DNA of 64,000 nt, taken from assembly GCA_018398585.1 (NCBI GenBank), contig JAGTTD010000013.1:14359237-14423236 (forward strand). Reading direction: 5' to 3'. Source of the stretch: Simmondsia chinensis. Its lineage: Eukaryota > Streptophyta > Magnoliopsida > Caryophyllales > Simmondsiaceae. How positions within the stretch are numbered: position 1 is the first letter of the stretch; each line of letters opens with the position of its first letter. The notes under the pieces are model-generated. The model did not search any database. It had not been told where the DNA came from and worked only from the letters and a program-made list of their open reading frames with translations. A program made the position numbers and the translations under genes. Positions 21,640-32,705 of this stretch are shown piece after piece.

Positions 21640-23330
21640 ATAATTGTCCTATCTACTGACAAGTTCTTTTCTTGACAAATTCATCCAATCTCTTGCCTTT
21701 CATTAATTACAAATGGGCCTGCTCCACAATTCCTTGCAATTTGACAATAGACCCTTACATCTCAAATGAAACTGACAGTTGAGAAAAATCAAAAATTAAT
21801 GGACTAAAATCTTCATCCAATCAACACCTCCCAACTAAAGAATCCTGAAGTCATACACAAATTTTAGATTCTGCATTTGCCAACTAAAGCCTTGGCATTT
21901 GGTTTGAGTGAGTATTGAATTCCCATCAGCCACTGTCACAGCTACTAGACTTGTCCTAATCACTTCGTGTCCCACCTTTCTAACAACCTTAGGACCAATA
22001 AAGCTGTGAGTACTACCACTATCTATCAAAATCAAAATAGATTTGCGTCCTGCTTCTCCTTTGATTTTAATAGTATTGTGAGAGCCTTTCCCTGTTAATG
22101 CCATCACAAATATTTCAATTTCATCATCCACCGGTTCCTACGGTAAGTCCTGTTCTTATTTAGTCAATTCACCTTCCATTTCCTCCTCTTCAGAATCCTC
22201 CTCTGTCTCTACTCCACTAGCTGGCATCAGACGCTTGGGATTACACTTGTGTCCGAAGATATATTGTTGATTACATTTGAAACATAGTCTCTGGGCCTTC
22301 TTCTCTTCCACACTCATAGACTTGGATCATGTAGAAGCACTCTGATGCTGATAAGAACCTTGACTACTTCTACTTCTCTAGCCATCGAAAGCTACCAACA
22401 TAGTGGACTCAAACAACTTGGCCTTAGCATATGCTTTAGACAGTGTTCTAGGACTCAAGGCTTTGACAAGATTCTTGATTTTGTGCTTCAAACCACTGAT
22501 AAAACTTGAGATATAATAGGCTTCACTTGCATTAGGATTCACATAAATCATCCCACCTCTCAGATTCTCAAATCTTGCCATATACTTTTTTACAAAGGTA
22601 GTTTGCACCACCTTATTGAAGTTGTCCACAATATCACTAGGATCCTCATCACCATATCTCTCACAAAGACCAAGAGAATGAAGGATTACTATGTATAAGG
22701 CTGCAAAACAATACCTCCTGATCTCCATGGAGTTGAACTGCAGCTAATTCCACCTTCTTAGCCTCACTAATGTGATAGAAATGGAAGTACCTCTCGCATT
22801 TTCTCAACCAAGACTGAGGTTGCATGCCATCAAACTGCTCAATCTCAACTCTAGGCCGTCTGAATCCATTACCTTCGTTACTGCCTATGCCATTTTCACT
22901 CGCTTTTGAAGTCTACATCAAATCTGGAGGACTATCAGATCGTCCAGCTGCTACTGCTGATGCTTGAGGTTGCATAACATCTTGAGGACAATCAGGCTGG
23001 CTAGCTGCTAACAAAACTCCAGCTCCGGAAGGAAAATTCTGCCTTGTGATCTGCTGCTGTAATCCTTGGATCCTTACTTCTGTTTGCCACGAATGCTACA
23101 CTAACTTTTTAGCCAACTTTTGCTCCTGCGATTGCTGCATTTTAACAAACATCTCCTCTATTTGAAGCCTTAATTGCTCTAATTGATTGACTTCAGCACC
23201 TGCTCCAACGTTTGCACCAGAACAGAAGCATAAGTAGCATTCGCAGCAGCATTTGTAGCAGCATTTGCTCGTGTTATAACTCCACCAATAATTGGTACAC
23301 TCTTCTTGCATCTAGCTAGCTCCAATCAAT
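21640..23330 (-). pseudogene. gag-pro: gag and protease of element E
   Basis: Gag starts near 23310-23290; two overlapping frames (TRANAATNAAANATYAS and EQLRLQIEEMFVKMQQ) show an early frameshift. The gag core is at 22728-22378 (GLCERYGDEDPSDIVDNFNK, SSFISGLKHKIKNLV). Zinc knuckle LCFKCNQQYIFGHKC near 22240-22290. Protease 22131-21835 with intact ILILIDSGSTHSFIGP. The later [12 protein letters not shown] motif is reduced to GGVDWM after a stop at 21835. Several stops upstream. Confidence 0.85.
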
Positions 23331-23360
23331 CCAAATCAAGATCAATCGGCAGCAAACACA

Positions 23361-23373
23361 AGCTCTAATACCA
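23361..23373 (-). other. Primer-binding site of element E
   Basis: Minus strand TGGTATTAGAGCT beside the LTR, near-match to initiator Met-tRNA. Confidence 0.78.
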
Positions 23374-23375
23374 AT

Positions 23376-23707
23376 TGTTATAGTTCAAGAACAAACTTAA
23401 ACTATAACCTAGGGATTAAAGAGTATGAGATGAGGAAGAAGTGAAAGGAGATGAGAGGTGGAGAGAACTTAGGATTGAGAGAAGAAGAGATCAATTTGAT
23501 TCATAAGCTTTCTTATACAATCAAGACCAATCGAAGCGAAGAAGAAAATATCTAGATTTTATAATGCATCGAGACACTTGCTCAACCACCTTACCTAACA
23601 ATCAATTATTGGCACCAAAACCTCCAACTAAACCCCTACGGCTAATACACCAGCAAAACACAACATTTTAACGTATATAACAACTCAATGAAACTAGAAT
23701 CATAACA
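23376..23707 (-). repeat. 5' LTR of element E
   Basis: 332 bp; plus strand TGTTATAGTTC to AATCATAACA, followed by CTCAA. Lacks about 21 bp after AAGCTTTCT relative to the left LTR. Confidence 0.9.
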
Positions 23708-23946
23708 CTCAATTGTCTTTCTGGAAGCCCCACATTCGTATAAATCGCCAAAGTGCTTTCTAGATGCCCCACGTCCTTTTGGATATACTTGAGGCCCACA
23801 CATCTGGAAATATGCTTCAAGCAACTGCCTCGAGCCACAGAATCACTTGGCTTGCAACCTTCTTGGAAGTTCCTTGTGCTCGATCCTTTTACCCCATCAA
23901 CCATCTTGAGCAGTTGACATCCCATAGGATTTAACTCTTCAAGCAA
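23708..23946 (-). pseudogene. 5' part of an unidentified ORF split by element E
   Basis: Opens with Met at 23946 and includes NPMGCQLLKMVDGVKG and GSCLKHISRCVG. The frame phase at the insertion site matches the continuation at 18471, so the pre-insertion sequence had one uninterrupted frame. The nucleotide sequence repeats words such as TGGAAG and GCCCCAC, which may mean old repetitive DNA and not a gene. Function unknown. Confidence 0.35.
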
Positions 23947-24119
23947 CTAGGTTTAAGGTGCCGTTATCTCAGTATTTGAAGTCCTCACATCTCTCCGGGA
24001 GTGCCCCGCATGATAAACACATGATCTTCCGTCTCAAAATGGTGTCATCTTGACTCCCTCGAATTCAGAGTGTAAACATTTGGGTGAGTGCCCTGATACT
24101 TGTCATCCTACCATAAGAT

Positions 24120-24537
24120 CTGCTCTATTTCTTGATCCTAATCTCATTTCATGGCAAGCCAAGAAATAACACACGGTTGCGAAATCTACTACGGAGTCAA
24201 AATATTGTGCTATTGCTCAAGTTGTTGCGGAGTGTGACTAGATTCGATATCTAATTAGTGATTTAGGTCTTCACCACTCTAGACCAATATAGATCTTTTG
24301 TGATAATGTCTCGGCCACATATCTTAATGCCAACCCCGTTTTCAATGATTTTAGTAAGCACGGTGATATTGATTTTCATTATGTTCATGAAAAGGTTATT
24401 AAGGGTAACATCTAGGTTCGGTTCACTCTTACTACCAAAAACGTTGTTGATATATTCACGAAGGGCTTATCTACTAATTGCTTCCACTATCATAAGGCCA
24501 ATATTCATGTTGGTCCATCCCATCCAGATTAAGGGGG
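24120..24537 (+). pseudogene. pol: Ty1/copia RNase H fragment
   Basis: Plus-strand frame with stops reads LISWQAKK, HTVAKSTTESKYCAIAQ, then FCDNVSATYLNANPV, DIDFHYVHEKVIKGN and TTKNVVDIFTKGLSTNCFH, the standard copia RNase H C-terminal half. It ends at the purine run AAGGGGG (24531-24537) directly before an LTR start. Gag, integrase and RT are absent, so the element is 5'-truncated or displaced. Confidence 0.85.
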
Positions 24538-24721
24538 TGTATTAGTATAATATCATATGCTAATATACTGAGGACAATATATAGCTCTTGTATTTATCCT
24601 TCGAGTTATTTCTGTACTTTCCCTTATATTTTAATGCCTATATATGCAATACCTTGAAAACCCTATTCGATTATACTATGTAAAGTGTACTTTCTCATGA
24701 ACCAATATTAGTTTTCTATAC
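24538..24721 (+). repeat. 3' LTR of the copia fragment (end uncertain)
   Basis: Starts TGTATTAGTATAATATC right after the polypurine tract. Short AT-rich LTR; the right end near 24721 is a guess because no second copy is present. Confidence 0.5.
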
Positions 24722-24877
24722 TAGTAATTGACTACTTTTACCATAGCCAGATTTCACGCGCAAAGTTACCAATGGTGTTACTGTGAAACGCACCATTTGC
24801 CCCTGCTTAGTCCCATGCCTAGAAATATTTTTCATTGCGACCATAATAAAATATAGGACAAGTTAGCTATTAAATAT

Positions 24878-25780
24878 TGTTAGGGATAATAAGCTAGCAG
24901 GTCCTTGGTGGCACTAAACCTTGGCAGCGAAACACCGACGAAGCCTACAGGCCCCTAACGGCCCATACTTGATGCAAGGCCATGGCGGAATAAGCTTGGC
25001 GGAACCCATTTCCTGCCAACCCCTTATGACCACGGCACCTTATCCACCTGGTCTACCGCGTACGTAGGCATCCTGGCATCCCTTGCTCCCTCCATGCAGT
25101 AAGCATCTTGAGTGAGTCCATAACGGAACAAGCTTGGCGACAGGACGTCATGCTTAGCGGCATGATGATGAACATATGACGGTTTTCCCATCATGGAATA
25201 AGCCCCCTGACAGTAGCACCATACTACTACCTACTAGCCTAGCCAATCACCAACCACCACCCGCCTAGCCAATCACCACTAGATACCCGTCTTTACCCAC
25301 CATGCCAAGCTAACTTCACCCACAATCGCGGCCTCGCCAACCCTAAAGCCAACTCCTCTCTTCTTATAAATACCAACCTCCTTACCCCATTTTCTCCAAG
25401 CCCATCCGAGCTTTCTGCGCCACTCTCTCCGTTATCCTCCCAACAAGGACTTCCTATCTCTCTCTCTAGAGACCCCTCATCTCTTTCTCCTCCTACCCAC
25501 TAAAAGCAACCTCCTATTTACTTCATGTTATTTTTGCATATTTATTTTTATCTTTACCTTTACTAACTTAGGCATCGGAGAGTTCTCCCGCGGTCCACCC
25601 GCGGGTCCCTCTAACTGCCTTGCTCGTTTTGCAGGAAGCCCGAATCAAATGCATCAGCAGTTGATTTCTTTCCAAGAGCTTAAGTTCAGCTCTCATCCTA
25701 AAGAACCTACTCAGTCTTGTTTGGGACAAATTGGGTCAGGCCCTCTAATTTAAGCAACCTACTCAATTTATTATGAAACA
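24878..25780 (+). repeat. 5' LTR of a Tat-type Ty3/gypsy element
   Basis: TGTTAGGGATAATAAGC to TATTATGAAACA, 903 bp, followed by a primer site. A TATA box (TATAAATACC) lies near 25367, followed by CT-rich leader. Boundaries rest on TG..CA ends and the adjacent primer site; no 3' LTR was found in the window. Confidence 0.65.
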
Positions 25781-25782
25781 AA

Positions 25783-25800
25783 TGGTGCCGTCAGTGGGAA
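25783..25800 (+). other. Primer-binding site of the Tat-type element
   Basis: TGGTGCCGTCAGTGGGAA, resembling the TGGCGCCGTCTGTGGGAA of many plant Tat-lineage elements and unlike the Met-tRNA sites of elements A-E. Confidence 0.6.
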
Positions 25801-26039
25801 GGATAGCCTGTTAATGTTTGGTTCAGTACTTTCTGCAAAGCACCTAGGACTCCCGTTAAGCTAGGGGCTATGATAACCTGGGGCCTAGGCATGTAAAGTT
25901 CAATTTTAGGTATCAATTTATCTGTGGGGCCACTCCATAAGTATGAAACTTCAAAGTGTCTCTTTATGTACAAAATTAACAAGGATTTTAAAATGGGCAG
26001 AAGGATCACCACTAAGTATATTTTGCCAATTAACTAAGG

Positions 26040-26740
26040 CAGAAGCTACAGCTAACGAAGACTCCCCAATAAGCGTGCTGCTGACAACGAGTTTTGAAAG
26101 TATCACCGCTTATGTGCTGCCGCCAACAAGCTTTGGCAAGATGCTCGCCAAAAAATATGTTTGTGCCAATCAATCAGGCTGAGGGTTTCCGCCAACAGGC
26201 TCGCATAGGGCTTCCCACTAAGTGTATTGCCACTAATAATCATGGTAAGGAGTTCTCGCCAACAATTTTTTTGTGGGGCTCCCCGTAACCAAATCATCAC
26301 TAACAAACCAAGCGAGTAATCCGCTAACAAATTTAGCAGAATCCTGTCAGTGTGCGTATCGGCACTGATAGTATTGGCGGCGCTACCACTAGCCATTATG
26401 GTTGAGGACAACCGCCAAATAGCTAAATCAAGAACTACCGCCAATAAGTTTGGCAATACGCTCACAAAAAATTACGTCTTCACCAATATACTAAGGTGAG
26501 TGTCACTGCCAACAAGTTTGGAAGAGGGAAAACTAACACATGCATGGACACCAGTGATATTGGAAGGATTACCACCAACCATTTCGGTAGAAGATAACCG
26601 CCAAATAACCAAGTTGTGGACCACCGCCAACAGGCTGCCATGGGTCTCGTCAATGAGTGCATTACCACCAATGGAACGAGTCACGGACATCTGCCAACAA
26701 GTTTGACAGGGGGCTCGATAATAAACGTACTGCCACAAAC
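26040..26740. repeat. Diverged tandem repeats with CCGCCAACAAG motif
   Basis: The words CCGCCAA(C/T)A(A/G)G and GCCAACAAGTTTGG recur about every 60-100 bp. A larger unit of about 190 bp is visible: the segment around 26394-26450 resembles that around 26580-26640 (GACAACCGCCAAATAGC and GATAACCGCCAAATAAC). It lies behind the Tat-type LTR; leader tandem repeats are common in that lineage. Confidence 0.6.
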
Positions 26741-27469
26741 AAGCTTGGCCAGATATTGCCAACAAAAATGGAAAGGTGTACACCAATATGCTTTGTTTTG
26801 CGTTAACCAACTCATCTACCTCCTGAATAGGAAGCAGTCGCCTTCTGCTGCCACCCTCAAAGTCAAGTCTAGAATTTGATATTTCCAAAGAAGGATCAAT
26901 ATTGTCCTTCCTTTCCCTCACCAAAGGTGAAGGGGTACCGTGTGGTTACATAAAGGGGAAAATCCTTTGTAACTCACCCAAAACACTCCTTCAGGTAATT
27001 TCGATACACCTAAGGGGAGTGTTATGCAGTGCTCAACCCGGCACGATCCTATAAGGTACTCTTCGGATACCAATAAAGTTTGTTACTCCTCAATAGAGTG
27101 AGTATGCACTCATTGATTGTCATTCGTGCACAGTTGTATGAATCTTTCCTCTCGACAAATTCAATATGCCTAAAAGGAATGTTCACCGGTACCTACTCGG
27201 GTATGTCTACTTAAAACAATTCCTCTAGGCCAATTCCATATGCCTTATGGAATTTCACCTAACTCTTCACTTAGTCCTATGAATGGCCTCTTGGCGCTTA
27301 TAGGACCCACCACTCATCAATGATTATTGTTCATATATGCAACTCATCATTTGTCAACACTACTCGATACGCTACTAATTATTTGTTAAAGTTGATTGAT
27401 ATATGGGCATATAAAATCTCAACTTTAATTCATTGACAAATTGAGTGTGACTATTCACGGTATGTCACA
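26741..27469. other. Non-coding, part of the Tat-type remnant
   Basis: No gene recognised. Short unrelated frames only. Confidence 0.4.
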
Positions 27470-28240
27470 ACCCAGCTGATGGCTGGGGACTGGGGGCTTA
27501 CAATTTCTCCATTCACGGTATGCTCCACCTCAGCTCATGGCTGAGAATCGGGGGCTAGCTATTTAGGGTACGCTCCACCCCAGTTGACGACAGGGGGCTG
27601 GGGGCTCATGATTTATCTATTCGCCGCATGTCTCAACTCAACTCACGGCTAAGGAACTAGGGCTAGCTATTTACGGTACGCTCCAACCCAGTTGACGGTT
27701 GGGGGCTCATGATTTATTTATTCACGGATTATCCGTTTACATTGTAAGCCCTTCTCAGGCAGGCAAGACAATCATGTAGCCACAGGCCTTTCTCAGGCAG
27801 GTGAAATCCATTTACGTTGTAAGTCCTTCTCAGGCAGGCAAGACACACATATAGCCGTAAGCCCTTTTCAGGCAAGCGAAATTCATCTATGCTGTAAGCC
27901 CTTCTCAGGCAAGCAAAATACTATGCTCCGACTCAACTCACAGCTAAGAGCTAGACGCTGGCTATTCACGACATGCTCCACCTCAACTCACGACTGACGG
28001 CAAGGGACTCGATACTTATCTATTCACGGTATGCCTCACCTCAGCTCACGACTGAGGGCAGGGGGCCAGATACTTATCTATTCACGGTATGCTTCACCTT
28101 AGCTCATGACAAAAGGTAGGGCAGGGTTACTTATGTATTACCACCTCAGCCCACGGCTGAGGGCAGGGTGCTTGTTATTTATCTAATCACCATATGCTCC
28201 ACCTTAGTTCACAGCTGGGGACAGGGGGCTGGCTATTATC
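27470..28240. repeat. Two interleaved tandem-repeat families with small dyads
   Basis: Family 1: TTCACGGTATGCTCCACCTC followed by AGCTCACGGCTGAGG and GGGGGCT, repeated about nine times over 27470-27720 and 27940-28230. CTCAGC...GCTGAG within each unit can pair. Family 2: GTAAGCCCTTCTCAGGCAGG CAAG, about five times over 27740-27915. Typical of untranslated regions in Tat-type elements; an arrangement with one family nested in the other is clear. Confidence 0.8.
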
Positions 28241-29035
28241 ATCAATAGTACAAAGATAAGAGACTAATTATATACCCTAACACAGTCAAAAACCACAAGT
28301 TGGGGACTACAAAATTAACAAAATCCACCAAAATTCAAGAATGACGGATTTATAAAACCGCATGATGCCAAGACCCGAAAGCACCATCTTCACTAAGCTA
28401 ATAACCATGTTGGTGCCACAAGCGCATAAAAGGTGAATATAACATTCGCGTACAACTTCCTTGTAACTAAAAGTCTAAAATTGGAAATTAAGCCACAAGG
28501 ACGATTATATCAAATGGGAAAGTAACATCTCACTCAAAGGGAGGTATTACCTAACCCTCTGCTCAGCGAAACCTTGGTGCCTAGTGTCCATTCACAATAA
28601 ATGGTACTCGCCGGTGTACATATTGGCGAACACTACTCACCATTGACCAACACTACCTGATATCTAGTCGAATACGGTGTCTAAATTATTGCTATATATC
28701 CTCACCAAGTGTATTTACACACTAAATTAAAATGTTTTACACAAAGGTGTTTCTTGAATAAATATGGAGTAGCAAGCATCTTCTTGATAGGCTAAGGGAG
28801 CTCCTTGATGGCGTCCTCCAACTTCGGAAAAAACACCCCTAACTCTTATACACATAACGCCAACCATAATTGCGATAACAAAGATGTATATATATTGGAT
28901 GAACTACAAAAGGTAAAAAATTAACATCTATTTCATTCAAGATACTAATTACAAAAGGAAATTAAGTATCCCACAAAAAATATACACCTCAAAATGCGAT
29001 GTACTAATCTTCACCATCACTTGGTCCCTCCCCCC

Positions 29036-29036
<1 letters not shown>
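28241..29036. other. Non-coding, no recognisable feature
   Basis: AT-rich sequence between the tandem repeats and the poly-C tract; nothing that I can name. Confidence 0.4.

Positions 29037-29075
<39 letters not shown>
29037..29075. repeat. Poly-C tract (39 C)
   Basis: Uninterrupted run of 39 C, preceded by CTCCCCCCA. On the minus strand it would add a glycine run within or just past the coiled-coil ORF remnant. Confidence 0.9.
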
Positions 29076-29077
<2 letters not shown>

Positions 29078-29530
29078 ATCTTCGATTTCCTTGTTAACAT
29101 CCTCCACCGCCTTTTGGAGTAAGACTGTGTCAAGTTGGGGGGCAATACTCCGAACCTTTCCGTGAAGTTTAGATGACGCTTTCTCAACTCCCGCCTAATA
29201 CATCTGACTTTTTAACTACGTAAATTCTGGGCTGGCGAAATAGTTTTCTAGGGCTCCTTCTCCCACTGTAGAAAGCCGTGTTGGTAGCTCATAGATGTAG
29301 GCTTTAAGTTTGCATTTTGACTCCTGTTCAACACGTTCTTTCACAGACCCTGCCACCTTCAGCTCGGCAACCTCTGAGTCAAGGTCGCTAACTTTGGCCT
29401 TCAAGTCTTTAACCAACTTGGCTTAGCACTGCTCTGACTCTCGTTACTCTTCAAGTACAACTAAACACGAGGCCAACTCACCTTGAACGCGTTGAACCCT
29501 GCCGTTTATTTCATAAAGTGCCGCCAAGAC
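29076..29530 (-). pseudogene. Coiled-coil C-terminus of an extra ORF, antisense to the Tat LTR
   Basis: Minus-strand frame with a few stops. 29416-29216 reads VKDLKAKVSDLDSEVAELKV then LENYFASPEF, followed past stops by AGVEKASSKLHGKVRS and LDTVLLQKAVEDVNKEI. Heptad-rich coiled coil with a short folded tail is what I recall of extra ORFs in plant Tat-type elements. It is on the strand opposite to the LTR and primer site at 24878-25800. A host coiled-coil gene is possible but less likely given context. Confidence 0.42.
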
Positions 29531-29788
29531 AGCCCCAATTATACCTAACCCCTATAAGTCACGTATACAACAATTAAGGGCTTTCAGTACTTACTAAATG
29601 GTTGAGGTAAATGAGTGTTTTAATTTCTTTCGCTTTGTATTTCTGCTGAGGTAACCAGTGGGAGATGCACGTTGGACAAAGAGGGATGCACGGATCTAGT
29701 AGCTTTATCGTCCGACCTTTAAATATATATATGTCGGTACCGAAATACAATTTCTTACATATTAAATGACTTGCGAACTTACAGCATA

Positions 29789-29875
29789 GTCGCCCTAGTG
29801 ATGTAGTGGTTTGAGCTCCTCAATTCCTGCGAGGAGCACGCGGGTTCAAGCATAGTCAAGGCTCTATTCCGCAAC
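29789..29875 (+). mobile_element. tRNA-derived SINE-like fragment
   Basis: CCTAGTGATGTAGTGGTTTG resembles a box A region and GCGGGTTCAAGC a box B, spaced about 45 nt apart as in tRNA-derived SINE heads. No poly-A tail or target duplication is assigned. Confidence 0.5.
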
Positions 29876-29935
29876 ATATTTTGCCTCCAAATTCCATTAG
29901 TTGCTCTTGTTAACTATATCTGGCGAAGTTACTAT

Positions 29936-30025
29936 TAACTTAGTGGTGAAAGTTCTTACTCCTTACATTAAAGCTCGTGTGTTCGAATTCCAGTATTAGC
30001 AAGCAATTTTTTCTTTTTTTTTTTA
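29936..30025 (+). mobile_element. Second tRNA-like SINE fragment with T-rich tail
   Basis: CTTAGTGGTGAAAGTTC (box A-like) and GTGTTCGAATTCC (box B-like) are followed by AGCAAGC and a T-rich run. Adjacent to the previous fragment; the two could be parts of one composite. Confidence 0.45.
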
Positions 30026-30399
30026 ATATATTTTTGCTTCCAAATGCCTAAAAACATTAAACTTAGTAAAATAAGTCTCTCATCTATTTTTTTTTTCATA
30101 GTGGTGTCACAGTACTGTGGTTCACATGGATGACGGTAATACCAAAAGGAATGATGGGTTTACCAACAAATAACGACAAGTTTTATATCATTTTATTCCG
30201 TCATTAGGGCTATTTTATTGCATAAATGTAGCTTTTGTACAAAAAACCATTTCACAAATTTTCTGAACTAAAAAAAGATACTAATATATAATATATCGTA
30301 TTTGAAAACTGAACCCATGTGACAATTGATATGTGAGCCTAGTAGTGAAAGCTTTTATCTGAGTCATATGTTCTTAGTAACTTCTTTTTTTAAAAAAAA

Positions 30400-30540
30400 G
30401 AGGAACTTGGGTTGCACAGTAAACCCCGCCCTATGAGGAGGCCCACAATTCCCATTAGCGGGTAAATTATAGGTATATTCTAAGCGAGAATCGAACTCTT
30501 GACTCCTAGGCAATGACCGCATGGGGACTCTCAATAATGA
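30400..30540 (-). mobile_element. tRNA-derived SINE-like element, minus strand
   Basis: Minus strand shows GAGTTCGATTCTCGC, a good box B, preceded by CCATGCGGTCATTGCC and followed by GGGCGGGGTTTACTGTGCAACCC, which looks like a SINE body. Ends not defined. Confidence 0.45.
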
Positions 30541-31218
30541 AACTGAATTCTAAATTTTAAATCTAAATTTTTTCCACTATCCTTTTCTCTCTTTCCCTTC
30601 CTTTTTTACATATAACAGTTTACAATTTCATAGTCACCATTAGTATAGTTAATGATTTTATTTCTCTTAATTTTATTTTATTTTAACATTTATATATTTC
30701 ATTTTTCTAATTTTTAAATTTTTGTAATGTATTTGTATGTATAGTTATTTTTTATATTTTATTATTATTATATTTTACTATAAATATGGATCCCACTTCG
30801 TTAAATTTCTAGATTCGCCACTAGAGGTAACATTTTAGTTTCTACAGCTATATAAGCATTTTCGTTGGGATGTTAATTCAAATTGATAGCGTCAACTGAA
30901 TGCAGGATAAACATTTTAGGTCTTTCAGCTATTTTCAACCTTTGGGCTTCATTTGATTTGGCGAAAAAGTAAAATTTAGGAATTAATTTTTCAGTGAAAA
31001 AGGTTTTCCTAGGAAATATAAAATCTAAATAAGGTTTTTCATTATTTCTTTCAACGGAAAACTTAATTCCGTATTGTGATGTCTTATTATAGGTTTTAAA
31101 AAAACATTTTTTACTAATCATTTTACATCTTATTATAGGACAACATAAGTAATAATACAATATATATAAAAAATAACAATAAATTAAATTAAATTAACTA
31201 TCAATGCTCTATAAATTA
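30541..31218. other. AT-rich non-coding stretch
   Basis: Very AT-rich with short T and A runs; no gene or defined repeat. Confidence 0.4.
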
Positions 31219-31676
31219 GGAAAATTATCTCTCAGGTATTCTGCATTTATCATCTAAATATGCAGTCATTTCAATATATATAATGAGGTAGCCAAAGATT
31301 AGAAATTTTATCACTTGGGTATACACTGTATTAAAATCTGGTGAATTTTCACTAAAATTCGCTAATTTTTTCCTGAAAACTAATGTGATACAAAACGTGA
31401 CCATATTATCAAGAGGTTGTCCACGTTCTGAGAAAAATTACTTATATATTATCAAAAAATGTGACATGTTAGCATTTTTGGACAAAAGAAATTATTGTAT
31501 CATGATAGAGGATACATATAGATTGTTGTTTCATTTAAAACATACTAAATTTTGGCAAAAGATACATGGTTCATGGCAAAATTTTTAAACTTCAGGGTAT
31601 ATTGTATATTATTGAAATTACATGGTACTTATGTAATAAATGCGAATATATTGGGGCACCTGGATAATTTCTCTAT
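31219..31676. mobile_element. MITE-like element with terminal inverted repeats
   Basis: 31219-31285 (AAAATTATCTCTCAGGT, TGCATTTATCAT, CATTTCAATA) is an imperfect reverse complement of 31601-31676 (AAATTATCCAGGT, GCATTTATTAC, AATTTCAATA). About 65-75 bp arms around some 310 bp of AT-rich core. Related words occur in 45740-46380. No reliable target duplication read. Confidence 0.5.
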
Positions 31677-32033
31677 ATAATATTATATAGTAATTCAACT
31701 TGATTAAAATTATTCTGCTGCAACTGTAACAAAGTAACATCTAAGCTGCTTTTAATTATTCGGTCCAATTGGCAAAAGATACATGGTTCATGTTAACTGT
31801 CGTGAAGGTTTTCGTACCACTTAGAATCATGACTTCCCCCGTTTTGAAAGGGAAGTCATTTTCCTTCATTTAAGGGAAAAGGTTTTTTGTCGGAAAACCT
31901 TTTCCATAAGCAAAATGTGAGCCAAACAATGGAAAAGGAGGAAATCACTTCCTAGAATGTGGTTTTCCCCCTAAACAAACGGAGCCTAGTGTTGAATACT
32001 TTGTAAAAATATATAATATGCAATTTGAGTTTC

Positions 32034-32038
<5 letters not shown>
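31677..32038. other. Non-coding; possible small MITE with GGAAAACCTTTTCC motifs
   Basis: 31850-31985 contains TTTTCC and GGAAAA words in both orientations; similar words recur near 30990-31040, 39060-39290 and 45565-45620. Not enough to define an element. Confidence 0.3.

Positions 32039-32088
<50 letters not shown>
32039..32088. repeat. (TC)n microsatellite
   Basis: About 25 consecutive TC units. Confidence 0.95.
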
Positions 32089-32095
<7 letters not shown>

Positions 32096-32159
32096 ACAAT
32101 GTCAAAGACAACTCCTCCAAACTTTTAGGATAGGGGTATAAAGGGCTTAAAAGTTGAGA

Positions 32160-32700
32160 AAACTTAGCAATAATTAAAGGTGACAAATCCAGCTTGATTT
32201 AAGAAACCCATAAATTAACCTGATCGGAACTAAAAGTTTATTTCAAATAGTTGAACTCAAAGTTCAAATGACCCAACTTTAAACTAGTCTAACCCCCTTC
32301 TTTGTCATCTAGAAAATAATGCAATACTCAATTTTACCCAACCTGGCCAACCACATACCTGAATCAACCAGACCCAAATTGACTTGAACTCAAACACTTC
32401 CTGACTCAAAACTTGAATCGACCCAAGGTCTTTAAATGCAATGTACTTGTTACTTATTAGAATTATAACTGAACTTTATAAAATATCGTTAATCACCTAT
32501 ATATATTGGTAATACAATGAATGTGAAATATAATTTAACAGAGTTTATGCCACTAAGGCACTAAATAATAGGAGTAACATTATGATGACCGAAAACCTAT
32601 AAAGCATGATCTAAGATTGACCTGAACCCAAGACCACCCAAAAGTCAAGTGACTAAAATCCAAAATAACTTGACTCTGACCCACCTGCCCTGGGAATAGG
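32160..32700. repeat. AACCCAAAATGACC-type dispersed repeat, left part
   Basis: Rich in AACTCAAA, TGACCCAA and ACTTGAA words like the left arm of the fold-back element at 551-2197. It resumes at 36473-36580 after element C (GCAACCCAAAATGACCC). Probably one diverged arm of the same family, interrupted by C. Confidence 0.45.
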
Positions 32701-32705
32701 CAAAA

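Larger units (their letters stand above)
18477..23707 (-). mobile_element. Ty3/gypsy chromovirus element E (Reina-like)
   Basis: Two LTRs (18477-18829 and 23376-23707), primer site beside the right one, and duplication CTCAA at 18472-18476 and 23708-23712. Gag, protease, RT, RNase H, integrase and chromodomain occur in order on the minus strand but are heavily damaged: RT lacks the LDLR.GYHQ block and the protease has lost part of the GGCDMVLG motif. The right LTR lacks roughly 21 bp present in the left. More diverged than B, so older. Confidence 0.92.

Noticed and set aside
25791..26924. Several overlapping ORFs on both strands as genes
   Set aside because: They lie in the diverged tandem repeats behind the Tat-type LTR and repeat the same words; no protein motif.
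26040..28240. CRISPR-like array
   Set aside because: Repeats are direct, diverged and lack uniform unique spacers; the context is a plant retroelement.
29789..30025. Genuine tRNA genes
   Set aside because: Box A and B-like words are present but no cloverleaf with acceptor stem could be drawn.
32039..32088. (TC)n tract as a core promoter pyrimidine patch
   Set aside because: No gene or transcript start nearby; an ordinary microsatellite.
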